From assembly GCA_001936135.1 (NCBI GenBank), contig CP012809.1, forward strand, positions 3,335,501 to 3,399,500: a stretch of 64,000 bases of DNA, given 5' to 3'. Positions 40,076 to 50,563 of the stretch are shown piece after piece. Made by a program: the position numbers and the translations under genes. The notes under the pieces are model-generated. The model made no database searches, was not told the DNA's origin, and saw only the letters and a program-made list of their open reading frames with translations. Source of the stretch: Saccharomycopsis fibuligera x Saccharomycopsis cf. fibuligera. Taxonomy: Eukaryota > Ascomycota > Saccharomycetes > Ascoideales > Saccharomycopsidaceae. The stretch's first letter is position 1, and each line of letters starts with the position of its first letter.

Positions 40076-41786
40076 TCATGCCGATGAGTTCTCATAGTTT
40101 TTATACCGTGTCTGGACAACACAGTGTTTGAGTGTTTTTCTAATTTTATATCCGAAGGCTATAGTCAAGCCAACTATAACAGCAAAAACGATATTTATGA
40201 TCCCAAAAATCAAGAAAGCCTTGTTGTTGTACATGAATATTATCTGCGAGCCAAATAATGGTATTAGCCCTCCAATCAAGTTTCTGAAAAGCAGCATCAA
40301 TGAGCATGCCGAAGCAGATTTTTGCCCATAAATTTCCATAATGTATAAAAATACTGATTGCTGTGTCAAAAAAAAAACCGGCCCCATGTAATATTTGGGC
40401 AATGAATATTTGATTCAAATTAGAAAAGTACACATCGGTACAATAAATAACTGCGCTGGAGCTTGTAATGAGTATCGCCCCAAGTAAAAGCGGTAAAAGC
40501 TTAAGTTCAGGTATGGCTTCTTTGTGAGTAGTGATCATAGCAGAATAAATATACGAACAAAGAAACAATAAGCAACTTCCAAATGAAGCAAGCCCTATGG
40601 TAAACGCTATTCCAACAATGTCTGGGCTCACAATATTGTTAGTGTTGTTTACTCGGCTATTGTTGTGATATTCTTTGATAATCGACGGAAAATTTGTCAC
40701 ATGCAGGTACATGGAGCCGGAGTAGTAAGAACTGATGATAGTCAGTGTCATTAAAAGAGGATCTGCTAAAAATCTATAAGGAAGAAGTAATTTTCGAAGC
40801 AACAGATTAAAGTACCCCTTTGATTGATCCTTCTCGATATTCATATCAGCCCTTATAATAATGCTATGATTTTCGCTTGCTGAATTTTCATCCGCTACTG
40901 TTTTAATCGTAACTTGCCCATTCTCTGGCCCTTCTATAGGACTGTCGTTCTTCTTATGATCAAGGTTGTGAGCCAACTCTAAATTAAAATGCTCAACTAA
41001 CCTTCGTTTCGTAGACTTACTCCGATTGACCTTTTTTTCCAGCCTTTTATTAATCACTGGGATGTATGTTTCGCGAACAAAGAGAATTGCCAAAATCCCA
41101 AAAATAGTAATTATAAGACCTGGTATCAAATTGATTTGATTTAGATTCTTGATAATGTTATGCTCGAGTGCCGACCTAGCTGCTATTCCACCAACAGCTG
41201 GCATTGATCCAATTAAAACTGAAACTAGAAGCAATGCATATGCTCTTTGCTTATCATTAAATAGATCCTTTATTACAGAGCCAGCAACCAATAAAGCTGG
41301 AGCACCAAAGAAACCTGCAAAGAAACGAAAAGCCATGTACCCCCCAAAATTATTCACAAACGTGGCACAAAGAGTCACTAATCCACTAATAAAGGTTGAG
41401 TAGCACACAATATTCTTTCTACCATGCAGCTCAGTTAAAGGTCCACAAATTGTCACATTTGTTGCCATTCCGCACATGAAAATGGTCATCGTGCATGTAG
41501 CTTCGGTGATGGAGATCCTGTACTTGTTGGCAAGATCGACAATCACACTTCCATTTATCGAGGAGTTGAGCTGCACCCCAATACTTAGACCGGTATAGAG
41601 TAGTGCAATTATTAGCTTTTTAAATCCAGAAAATACTCTTGGATGAACCTCTTTAGATTGTATTGAAGCCTGAATAGTGTAAAGTCGTTTGTCATTTTCG
41701 GTGACTGAAGGTCCATCTTGGACATCGAAGCTGTTGAGAATGATATTTTCTGGTGCAACTATAGGGGAAAGGGCAAATAGAACCAT
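40076..41786 (-). CDS. MFS transporter (DHA1 type), frame broken in an A10 run
   Basis: Two frames cover one transporter. The first runs from the ATG at 41786 for about 470 sensible codons. The second takes over at 40368-40377, a run of ten A on the plus strand, and continues to a stop at 40076. Nine instead of ten bases there would give one 569-residue protein. The fold is the 12-helix major facilitator type: six helices including GPLTELHGRK (loop 2-3 motif), a charged central loop (about 250-335), and six more helices. It resembles yeast drug/polyamine or spore-wall exporters (Dtr1, Tpo, Qdr), but the substrate cannot be told. The break may be a sequencing error, a variable homopolymer, or a young pseudogene. 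Otherwise the reading frame is intact, which argues against an old pseudogene. Confidence 0.8.
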
Positions 41787-43587
<1,801 letters not shown>

Positions 43588-44509
43588 GCTGCTTATGCAA
43601 GCTTCATGTTACCACCGCTCATGCCTACGTGGGCTCTGAGCATATTCTATAATATTTAGAATTGTTTTTGTTTCTTTTTTTTTTTTTCTATCTCTTTTTT
43701 TTTTCATAGGTTTTCTTTTCTCATTAGGTGATTTTTCAGGAATATAAAATAAAATATTGAATAAAATTGGTTTTGGCTTCATTGCGTGTTGTGACGTAGC
43801 AGTTATAAGAGGTTATACGAAGGGAATGTACTATGCGGCTTGTTAGACGCTGTTTCCGGGTATTCCCACTTTCATAAAATTTGCGATGGGACAACTAGCC
43901 ACGATAAGCTACAGATTATCAATGGTTCTATTAAATAAAATATAATTGCGTTCAATCATCGGGAACGACGAAGACATACAATCACCATAATCGATAACAG
44001 AAGGTAAAATAATGCCTTGCAACCCCCACTCTGAGCTATATATTTCAATGTGGTATAGAACAAATGACTGCTGAAGATCGGGGTGGGGGACCCCACCATG
44101 AAACATAATGTATCTTTCTCAAAAGGCCAATTACAGTACCGCGTCAAAACCAATAAGCGACGCCACATAGTTGATGTAAATCCACCCAAACTGTTTTATG
44201 TTACCTGCGATCCCATGAGAAACCTAGTAATGAGCAACAGCCTTCCAGTAGTTTCGTAGAGACACTGTGCTTCCCGCTGACAGCATTGCTGCTAGAGTGG
44301 CATGCGATAACGTGTATGTTGAGCCGAAACACGATAATGCATCGGGTAACACGCGAAGTTGGCAGGACGGCGACAGAATGCCTAAAAGACAGCTAGATTA
44401 AGGCAAACCGCCATAGCTAACTGCCTTACTAGCACTACCACTAGAACTGTATATTACATATACACCCACACACATTAACAACCAACATACAAACACATTA
44501 TAGGCATCA
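43588..44509. other. PEP4-VPS26 intergenic region
   Basis: After a T-rich PEP4 3' end (about 43670-43710) there is about 800 bp of mixed DNA with no supported gene. Overlapping short minus-strand frames at about 43909-44189 encode no recognisable protein and overlap each other in different frames. Confidence 0.55.
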
Positions 44510-45391
44510 ATGTCACTTTTTTTCAAAGCACCTCTAGATATAGAAATTAGACTAGCTGGCGAGGATACCAGACAGCATGTGGAGGTGAAAAACAAAAGCG
44601 GCCGCAAGGAAAAATTGCCCTTGTATGAAGATGGGGAATCTGTCAAAGGACAAGTGACGATCAGAGTGAAAGATGGCAGACGGGTAGAGCATTTGGGAAT
44701 AAAAATACAATTAATTGGTACTATAGACACTAATAACGATGGCTTGAATTTTGACAACTTTTTGTATTTGGTGCAAGAGCTCTCAGCACCAGCGGAGTTG
44801 AATCATCCAGAAAACTACTCTTTTGAATTCAAGAACGTCGAAAAGCAATTTGAAAGCTACAGAGGAACCAATGTCAGACTAAGATACTACTTGAAATGTA
44901 TTGTGCAAAGAAAATCTGCAGATGTTATCAGAGAAAAAGAGCTATGGGTATACTCAAAACAAACGCCTCCAGACACACCCACCACAGTCAAGATGGATGT
45001 TGGTATAGAAGACTGCTTGCATATAGAATTCGAATACTCAAAATCCAGATACTCTCTCAAAGATGTGATAGTAGGAAGAATTTATTTCTTACTAGTAAGA
45101 CTCAAAATAAAACACATGGAATTGAGTCTAATCAGACGAGAAACGGTGGGCTCTGGATCAAATCAAGTGAGCGATTCTGAAACTTTGGTGCGCTTTGAGA
45201 TTATGGATGGAGCTCCAGTGAGGGGTGAGACAATACCAATAAGATTATTCTTGGGTGGGTTCGATTTGACTCCAACATTTAGGGATGTTAACAAAAAATT
45301 TTCGACCAGAACGTTTTTGAGTTTGGTATTGATAGACGAAGACGCAAGGCGGTATTTTAAACAGAGTGAAATTATTCTCTATAGAGAATGA
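44510..45391 (+). CDS. PEP8: Retromer subunit Vps26 (Pep8)
   Basis: The protein is 293 residues with an arrestin-like fold. It is part of the Vps26-Vps29-Vps35 retromer trimer that returns the sorting receptor Vps10 from endosomes to the Golgi. Family blocks are plain: FFKAPLDIEIRL at the N-terminus, GQVTIRVKDGRRVEHLGIKI, LRYYLKCIV in the middle, VGIEDCLHIEFEY, VGRIYFLLVRLKIKHMELSL and IPIRLFLGGFDLTPTF near the end. It is shorter than S. cerevisiae Pep8 (379) but close to the metazoan length, so it lacks the fungal C-terminal extension. No in-frame CTG was seen. Confidence 0.96.
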   Translation: MSLFFKAPLDIEIRLAGEDTRQHVEVKNKSGRKEKLPLYEDGESVKGQVTIRVKDGRRVEHLGIKIQLIGTIDTNNDGLNFDNFLYLVQELSAPAELNHPENYSFEFKNVEKQFESYRGTNVRLRYYLKCIVQRKSADVIREKELWVYSKQTPPDTPTTVKMDVGIEDCLHIEFEYSKSRYSLKDVIVGRIYFLLVRLKIKHMELSLIRRETVGSGSNQVSDSETLVRFEIMDGAPVRGETIPIRLFLGGFDLTPTFRDVNKKFSTRTFLSLVLIDEDARRYFKQSEIILYRE

Positions 45392-45736
45392 ACTGTGATG
45401 AACTACGATTTTTTTTTTTTTTCAGTCAAACAAAGGCTGTTTTTAATATATTATACTTTTCTTTATTTGCCAACATCCAGATGCCAGTAATTGCTAGTGT
45501 TCGCTTAACCGTAAAATGTAATTTGGAAATGTAGCGTGCTGTGAGATCCGCCCGAATGGCTCCTCAACCTCCGTGGGTAAGAAAAGATGATCGAAATCTG
45601 GAATCTGGAGACAGCAGGGAGCATCTGATTAACACTGATTCACTTCCTGGGAAGGTAACCGCTGGTATAGAGGTGTTACACAAAGCATTTATTATCTTGC
45701 TTTGTTGTATATCACGTACTTTGAGTGTCACCAAAG

Positions 45737-47230
45737 ATGTACGAAAATTTGATCAAATCTAACCCATTATTCAAGAAATCGCGGCTTAGATCACTCTACT
45801 CTAATTTTGATAATTTGAAGGAGGCAAATCCAGATGGCTATGAGGCAAACGTTTTAGCATGGAAGCAACTTTTGAACCAAATCATTGACTCCCAAAGTAG
45901 TGTCGTCCTTGATACTTCAAATCTTGTGGAAAAATTGTCTGTTTCTATGGACTTGTCTGATAATAATGATACCAGTGTTATACTTAGACCGCTTTCCATT
46001 GATACAGTCCTAAATGAGATCATTAACGATTCTTCTGATAAAAAATTGATACCAATAAAGCAGTTCGATGAGCATCCTACATCTATATACGCTTATTCTA
46101 TCTTCTCCAACATATCGGTCAAGGGCACATTACTTTGGGCGCTTTCTAAATCCGGCCTATATGATCCACATGTCAGCTTAACGAAAAATAAAAACAAATC
46201 AGGCAATTATTTGGTTAGCACCAAGCTTGTCAGCATTTCTCAATTGGAAAAACTTAGAAAACCAGTAATAGAGTTTATCAAGAATTTTGCCAAGGAGGTA
46301 TATGAAGAACAATCTGATATTCGTGCATTTACTAAATCTTTTCTTTACTTGGCGATTAGTAAACAATTTAAATTATCTGATTTAGATTATGAGTTGATGT
46401 TGAGATATTTGAGCAGAGACACACACGACGTATTGATTCAATCAGACACGGTAGCAACTCAAAACGGAGAAACACTCGATATAAAAGATCCAATAATTAA
46501 AATCAAAACAAGTGCTTTAGCAAAGGATGAGCAAGTGACGACCACTGATGTCGCTGTTGCCCAACTAAAGGCTTCTATAAGCTCAACTAACACTAAAATC
46601 AGCAGTTTATCTGCGAAAGTTGACGACTACACCAACAAGATTCAAACTCTTATCAAGCAAAAATCATCAAATCGCGATTATATCAAACTCTTGTTACGCA
46701 TGAAGAAATCAATTGAGAATTCATTGATACAAAGCAGCTCTAATTTAAGTAATTTGGAATCGCTATTATCGAACATAGTCTTACAAAATGAGAACATCAA
46801 AGTATTTCAATTATTGGGCAATTCCAAAACTATACTCAAAAATTTAAATAATGAGTTAAACATTGAGAAAGTTGACACCTTATTAGACAATGTTAGCGAA
46901 GAATATAGCAAAGTCAATGAAGTTAATGACTGTCTCTCCCAATTCAACAGCGAAAATAACAATACGATTGACGAAAATGAGATTGACAACGAATTAGCAG
47001 AATTAGAAAAAGAAGAAACTGCTAAGCTAGCGGTGCTGCCAGCAGCAAGTATACAAGCCAGTGCGCTGTCAGAATTAGAGAGCTCTGTGGAACCAGACTC
47101 AGAAGAACAAAATCTTATAGAAAGATTGAAGAAACTACAGGTTTCTGGGAAAGTGAAAAAAGATGCCGCTGTCAATCAACAAGACAATAAAAAGGAAAAA
47201 GAAGAAGGAAAAGAAGCTTTACTTGGCTAG
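45737..47230 (+). CDS. CHM7: ESCRT-III-related nuclear envelope protein Chm7 (CHMP7)
   Basis: The protein is 497 residues from the ATG at 45737 (the open frame starts at a GTG just upstream). Chm7 works with Heh1/Heh2 and Snf7 in sealing and surveillance of the nuclear envelope. The N-terminus SRLRSLYSNFDNLKEANPDG matches the yeast Chm7 start, and a winged-helix-like region follows. The Snf7 domain is at about residues 255-440, with coiled helices and the acidic ENEIDNELAELEKEE near its end. A MIM1-like Vps4-binding motif (LIERLKKL) lies near residue 458. The C-terminus is Lys/Glu-rich. Two CTG codons are in the disordered tail. It converges on CNXE with a 130-bp gap. Confidence 0.88.
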   Translation: MYENLIKSNPLFKKSRLRSLYSNFDNLKEANPDGYEANVLAWKQLLNQIIDSQSSVVLDTSNLVEKLSVSMDLSDNNDTSVILRPLSIDTVLNEIINDSSDKKLIPIKQFDEHPTSIYAYSIFSNISVKGTLLWALSKSGLYDPHVSLTKNKNKSGNYLVSTKLVSISQLEKLRKPVIEFIKNFAKEVYEEQSDIRAFTKSFLYLAISKQFKLSDLDYELMLRYLSRDTHDVLIQSDTVATQNGETLDIKDPIIKIKTSALAKDEQVTTTDVAVAQLKASISSTNTKISSLSAKVDDYTNKIQTLIKQKSSNRDYIKLLLRMKKSIENSLIQSSSNLSNLESLLSNIVLQNENIKVFQLLGNSKTILKNLNNELNIEKVDTLLDNVSEEYSKVNEVNDCLSQFNSENNNTIDENEIDNELAELEKEETAKLAVLPAASIQASALSELESSVEPDSEEQNLIERLKKLQVSGKVKKDAAVNQQDNKKEKEEGKEALLG

Positions 47231-47360
47231 GATATTACCTAGATCACCTATTAGTTTTTTTTAAATTGTTTGTTTTTCTTGTTTCATATTTTTTCTATTT
47301 CAATATATTTTCTAGTTTCCTTTGCAATAGCTTTTTATTTATTAAAAATTCTGTTAGTTA

Positions 47361-49391
47361 TTACCTACCGAGCGCATCAATGAGAAGCGCATCCACTGTA
47401 GTACCCTTTGCTAAGACCAGTGTATCTGCATCAATTAATGAAGGCAAGCACAAAAGACCATTAGCAGATTTCAAACTGCCAACTCTACTACTTCTTTGAA
47501 ACCCAGTGCTCTCTGAAATCAACTCATAAGTCAGGCGGTCTTGGGATATGTAAACTCTATGATACTCTGGTCTTGGGTCTAGTTTGGTATCCTGGTTCAA
47601 TTTGACTTTGACTGAGACAAAACTATGTTGGCTAAAATCATAGCCAGCAAATCTGTATAACGAAGGATAAACAAACAAATGTAACGTCACTATAGCTGAA
47701 GCTGGATTACCAGGAAGAGCAAATATCAATTTACTTGTATTGTTACTAGCTTTCACCGTCGCAAAGGTGGTTGGTTTTCCTGGCTTCATAGCCACCCTAC
47801 CAAAATGTATGGTCCCATTGAGATACTTTTCTATGGTTGGTTTCAACAAGTCTAATTCGCCCATAGACACGCCTCCTGAGGTTATTATGTAGTCTACGTC
47901 TTTCTCAGCAAACGCTTTCGCGAACGAATCTGCTAATGAATCTTGCGTATCGGTAGCGATACCAAGATCAACAACATCAAATCCTCGTGCTTGCAATGAT
48001 GAGATTAAAGCAGGCCTATTGGAGTCATAGATTTGGCCATATGGTAGAGATGACCCTGCTAGATTTTGGCTTTTCATAACGTCAACAACCTCATTACCTG
48101 TAGATAAGACCCCAACTACTGGCTTTTTAAACACTTTGACAGCATCAATACCAACACTTGCAAGTAATCCAATTTCACCACCCACACTAGTGATCTTTTC
48201 ATTTTTTGATAACACTAAAGCGCCTTTTTTTAAATCGGAGCCAATTTCTCTGATATTGTCATTTGGCTTGACATTCTTCGCTAGAATTTGCACCTTGTGC
48301 TCCTCTTTGCCGTCAGGCGTGGTTTCAGCAAGAACAGTACTCTCCACCATAACCACAGCATCAGACCCTGGTGGTACCGGTGCCCCAGTTGTGATTCTAG
48401 CAACAGTGCCTGACTGTAATTCAGGTAGGCCAGAAGGCTCGGCCGCAGAAGCATGAGAAACAGAAACTACTGGGTAAGTTCCTGGACCGTCAGAGCTCAC
48501 GACAGCGTAGCCATCAACGATACTGGCTCTGAAATTTGGGACATTTATGGGTGAGTAGATTGTCTCCGCTATAATGCTATGGATTATACGGGGATCAAAA
48601 ATGGAAAGTGTAGTAGTGGCCGGTTTTGGAGTTTGTTCAAGGATACATTTCAAAGCTTGGTCGACGGAGATCATTTCATATGGCGATGACCTTTTTCTTT
48701 GTGTTACCGGTACATCATCGGCATGAACTAACTGGTGTTTGACTAATAGTTGGTGTCCGTCTCTGTGCTTATGGGAATGGTTATGGTAGTGATCATGGTG
48801 GTGGTGGTGGTGATGAACAGAGTGTTTTCTGTTGACTAAATCAGCTTCCTTTGTAACAGTCTGAAAAGTGGAATCTCCATGAAGTGACCTTGCACTATCA
48901 ACACCAATCTGCTGCAAAATGTGTGGCAATACATCAACTATTGCTTCAATGTTTTCTCTGGCGGCAGTGGGGGAACCAGGTAACGTAATTATCAATGACT
49001 TCTTTCTTATTCCTGCAACAGGCCTACTAGCTATCCCAAAAGGCGTCTTTGTCAATGACTTATTGATCATCGCAAATACCAAACCAGGAGCCTTTCTTTC
49101 AAGCAATGGTTCAATTGCATCTGGAGTCACATCTTTATCTGAGAATCCAGTTCCTCCTGAAGTCAAAATTAGCTTATAATTCTTAGGCTCATTAGACCAT
49201 GCACGAATGGTATTTGCAATTGTTTGTTTGTCATCGGGGACAACAGCTCTCTCTTCGATTCGGAATTTTTGAGAGGCGGTTCCTGTAGATTTAACTTGCA
49301 AAGCAGACTCAATTGCTTCTGTGGTGCGATCTTTTGACTTGTCAGCAGCAACAGTATCCGAAATAATGAGAATGGCAATCAGCTCAGGCAT
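47361..49391 (-). CDS. cnxE: Gephyrin-type molybdenum cofactor protein (CnxE)
   Basis: The protein is 676 residues and a fusion of MogA-like (about 1-180) and MoeA-like (about 240-676) domains, in the order of fungal CnxE and animal gephyrin. It adenylylates molybdopterin and then inserts molybdate to make Moco, needed by nitrate reductase and other Mo enzymes. The MogA part shows SGGTGFSDKDVTPDA. The MoeA part shows VDGYAVVSSDG, TTGAPVPPGSDAVV, GEIGLLASVG, STGNEVVD, TSGGVSMGELD, ALPGNPASAIV and RVGSLKSANGLL. The linker near residues 187-212 is very His-rich, with seven His in a row. Saccharomycetaceae lack this pathway. Two CTG codons were found (near 47418 and 47532). Confidence 0.95.
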   Translation of the reverse strand: MPELIAILIISDTVAADKSKDRTTEAIESALQVKSTGTASQKFRIEERAVVPDDKQTIANTIRAWSNEPKNYKLILTSGGTGFSDKDVTPDAIEPLLERKAPGLVFAMINKSLTKTPFGIASRPVAGIRKKSLIITLPGSPTAARENIEAIVDVLPHILQQIGVDSARSLHGDSTFQTVTKEADLVNRKHSVHHHHHHHDHYHNHSHKHRDGHQLLVKHQLVHADDVPVTQRKRSSPYEMISVDQALKCILEQTPKPATTTLSIFDPRIIHSIIAETIYSPINVPNFRASIVDGYAVVSSDGPGTYPVVSVSHASAAEPSGLPELQSGTVARITTGAPVPPGSDAVVMVESTVLAETTPDGKEEHKVQILAKNVKPNDNIREIGSDLKKGALVLSKNEKITSVGGEIGLLASVGIDAVKVFKKPVVGVLSTGNEVVDVMKSQNLAGSSLPYGQIYDSNRPALISSLQARGFDVVDLGIATDTQDSLADSFAKAFAEKDVDYIITSGGVSMGELDLLKPTIEKYLNGTIHFGRVAMKPGKPTTFATVKASNNTSKLIFALPGNPASAIVTLHLFVYPSLYRFAGYDFSQHSFVSVKVKLNQDTKLDPRPEYHRVYISQDRLTYELISESTGFQRSSRVGSLKSANGLLCLPSLIDADTLVLAKGTTVDALLIDALGR

Positions 49392-50563
49392 TTTGATAAA
49401 AGTTAATAACTATATCTTGAAATTTCAAAGATACGGGTTGCATGCTTCTTTAGGGAACATGCTCACACTCTTTTTTTAATTCTTTGAAAAAGGGAATCTG
49501 GCTACCCAATCACCGTTACATATACCCCAGTGGGCCGGATCGAATTTATTTCCTCTACAGTCAATAAACTTATTTTACAACAAATATATTAGGAGTTTAT
49601 ATACACTAAAAGCATATTAGTTGGCTGACCCATAAAAAAAGAAAGAAGCATACTAGTATCACATCTATGGCTATTGAGTCTAGTCAGAAAGTTTTTATAA
49701 TCCTCACTCACATATAGTGAGCTATCATGATTAGCATGAAATATTATTTTCGATCATCACAAATTCGAAAAAGCACATAGCAATGATACAGATAAAGCCA
49801 AATAAAATAAACAAACATACATTTATCACTATTGTTCGGCCAAAATAATAAAAAAATAAATAAGATAAAAACACAAGAAAGATTCAAAGACAATGAATAT
49901 CTAAATATTGTTAGTAAAACCTTCGAAGACATAAGACAATACAAACAAAAGCCAATAATTAAACATTGGTTCGTAGGAAACCAACACTTCAACAAGATTG
50001 CAATCTCAAAGAAAATAAATGTTTTAAATCAGAATTTTCAGTGTGTTTGGCTATTGAAGTCGAATCAACACAATTGTTTCAGTTTGGGGCGACAGCTTGT
50101 CATCACTAAAACAATTACTCTTCAGGTTGCAATCAAGGCAGCGGTACAGCATCAAAACAAAACACATACAGAACATCATAGCAGACATGCTACCATCCTC
50201 CACAACACTGACCAGCGGTCTTTCTTGGTTTGCTTGGCTCTAAAAGAGAATATTATCAGAAAAGAATAAAAGAGAAGAAAAATTTTTCAGAGAAGAAACC
50301 GGAGCCCTTTATAGTGCTCCTGGAGGAGGCCTGGGCTATTACCCTCCAGAGCACAACGATGAGTGCGGAGCAACAGCGAATTCGAGGCAGAAAACGGAAA
50401 TCGGAAAATAAACAGAAAATAGAAAGCAGGTTCGATTAGGCGGTCGAAACGGATGGCGGGCTTTTGACAAGATAGATATAGCCGCTATTGCCCCCACAAC
50501 AGCATCAAGTGGTACACCCAGCCTTTCGGTGATAGTAAAATATAGGATGAATAGCCTGTTGAA
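49392..50563. promoter_or_regulatory. Divergent region between CNXE and RAD30
   Basis: This 1.17-kb gap holds both promoters. It is AT-rich, with a stem-loop at 50314-50354 described separately. A 145-codon open frame at 49832-50269 starts at TTG, contains no internal Met before its end and is not accepted. Confidence 0.5.
50314..50354. repeat. Imperfect stem-loop upstream of RAD30
   Basis: The arms GTGCTCCTGGAGG (50314-50326) and CCTCCAGAGCAC (50343-50354) pair over 12 bp with one bulged base and a GC-rich loop of 16 nt. It lies about 210 bp before the RAD30 ATG, possibly within its leader RNA. Confidence 0.6.

Noticed and set aside
43909-44189. Two overlapping minus-strand frames between PEP4 and VPS26
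   Set aside because: They overlap in different frames and neither resembles a known protein.
45541-45762. 73-codon frame at the 5' side of CHM7, considered as a first exon
   Set aside because: It is out of frame with CHM7 and the CHM7 ATG at 45737 already aligns with the yeast Chm7 start.
49832-50269. 145-codon plus-strand open frame upstream of RAD30
   Set aside because: It begins at TTG and has no usable internal ATG; no family resemblance; it lies in a divergent promoter.
50425-50445. GGTTCGATTAGG, resembling a tRNA T-loop
   Set aside because: No acceptor, D or anticodon arms could be folded around it. No tRNA gene was found anywhere in the window.
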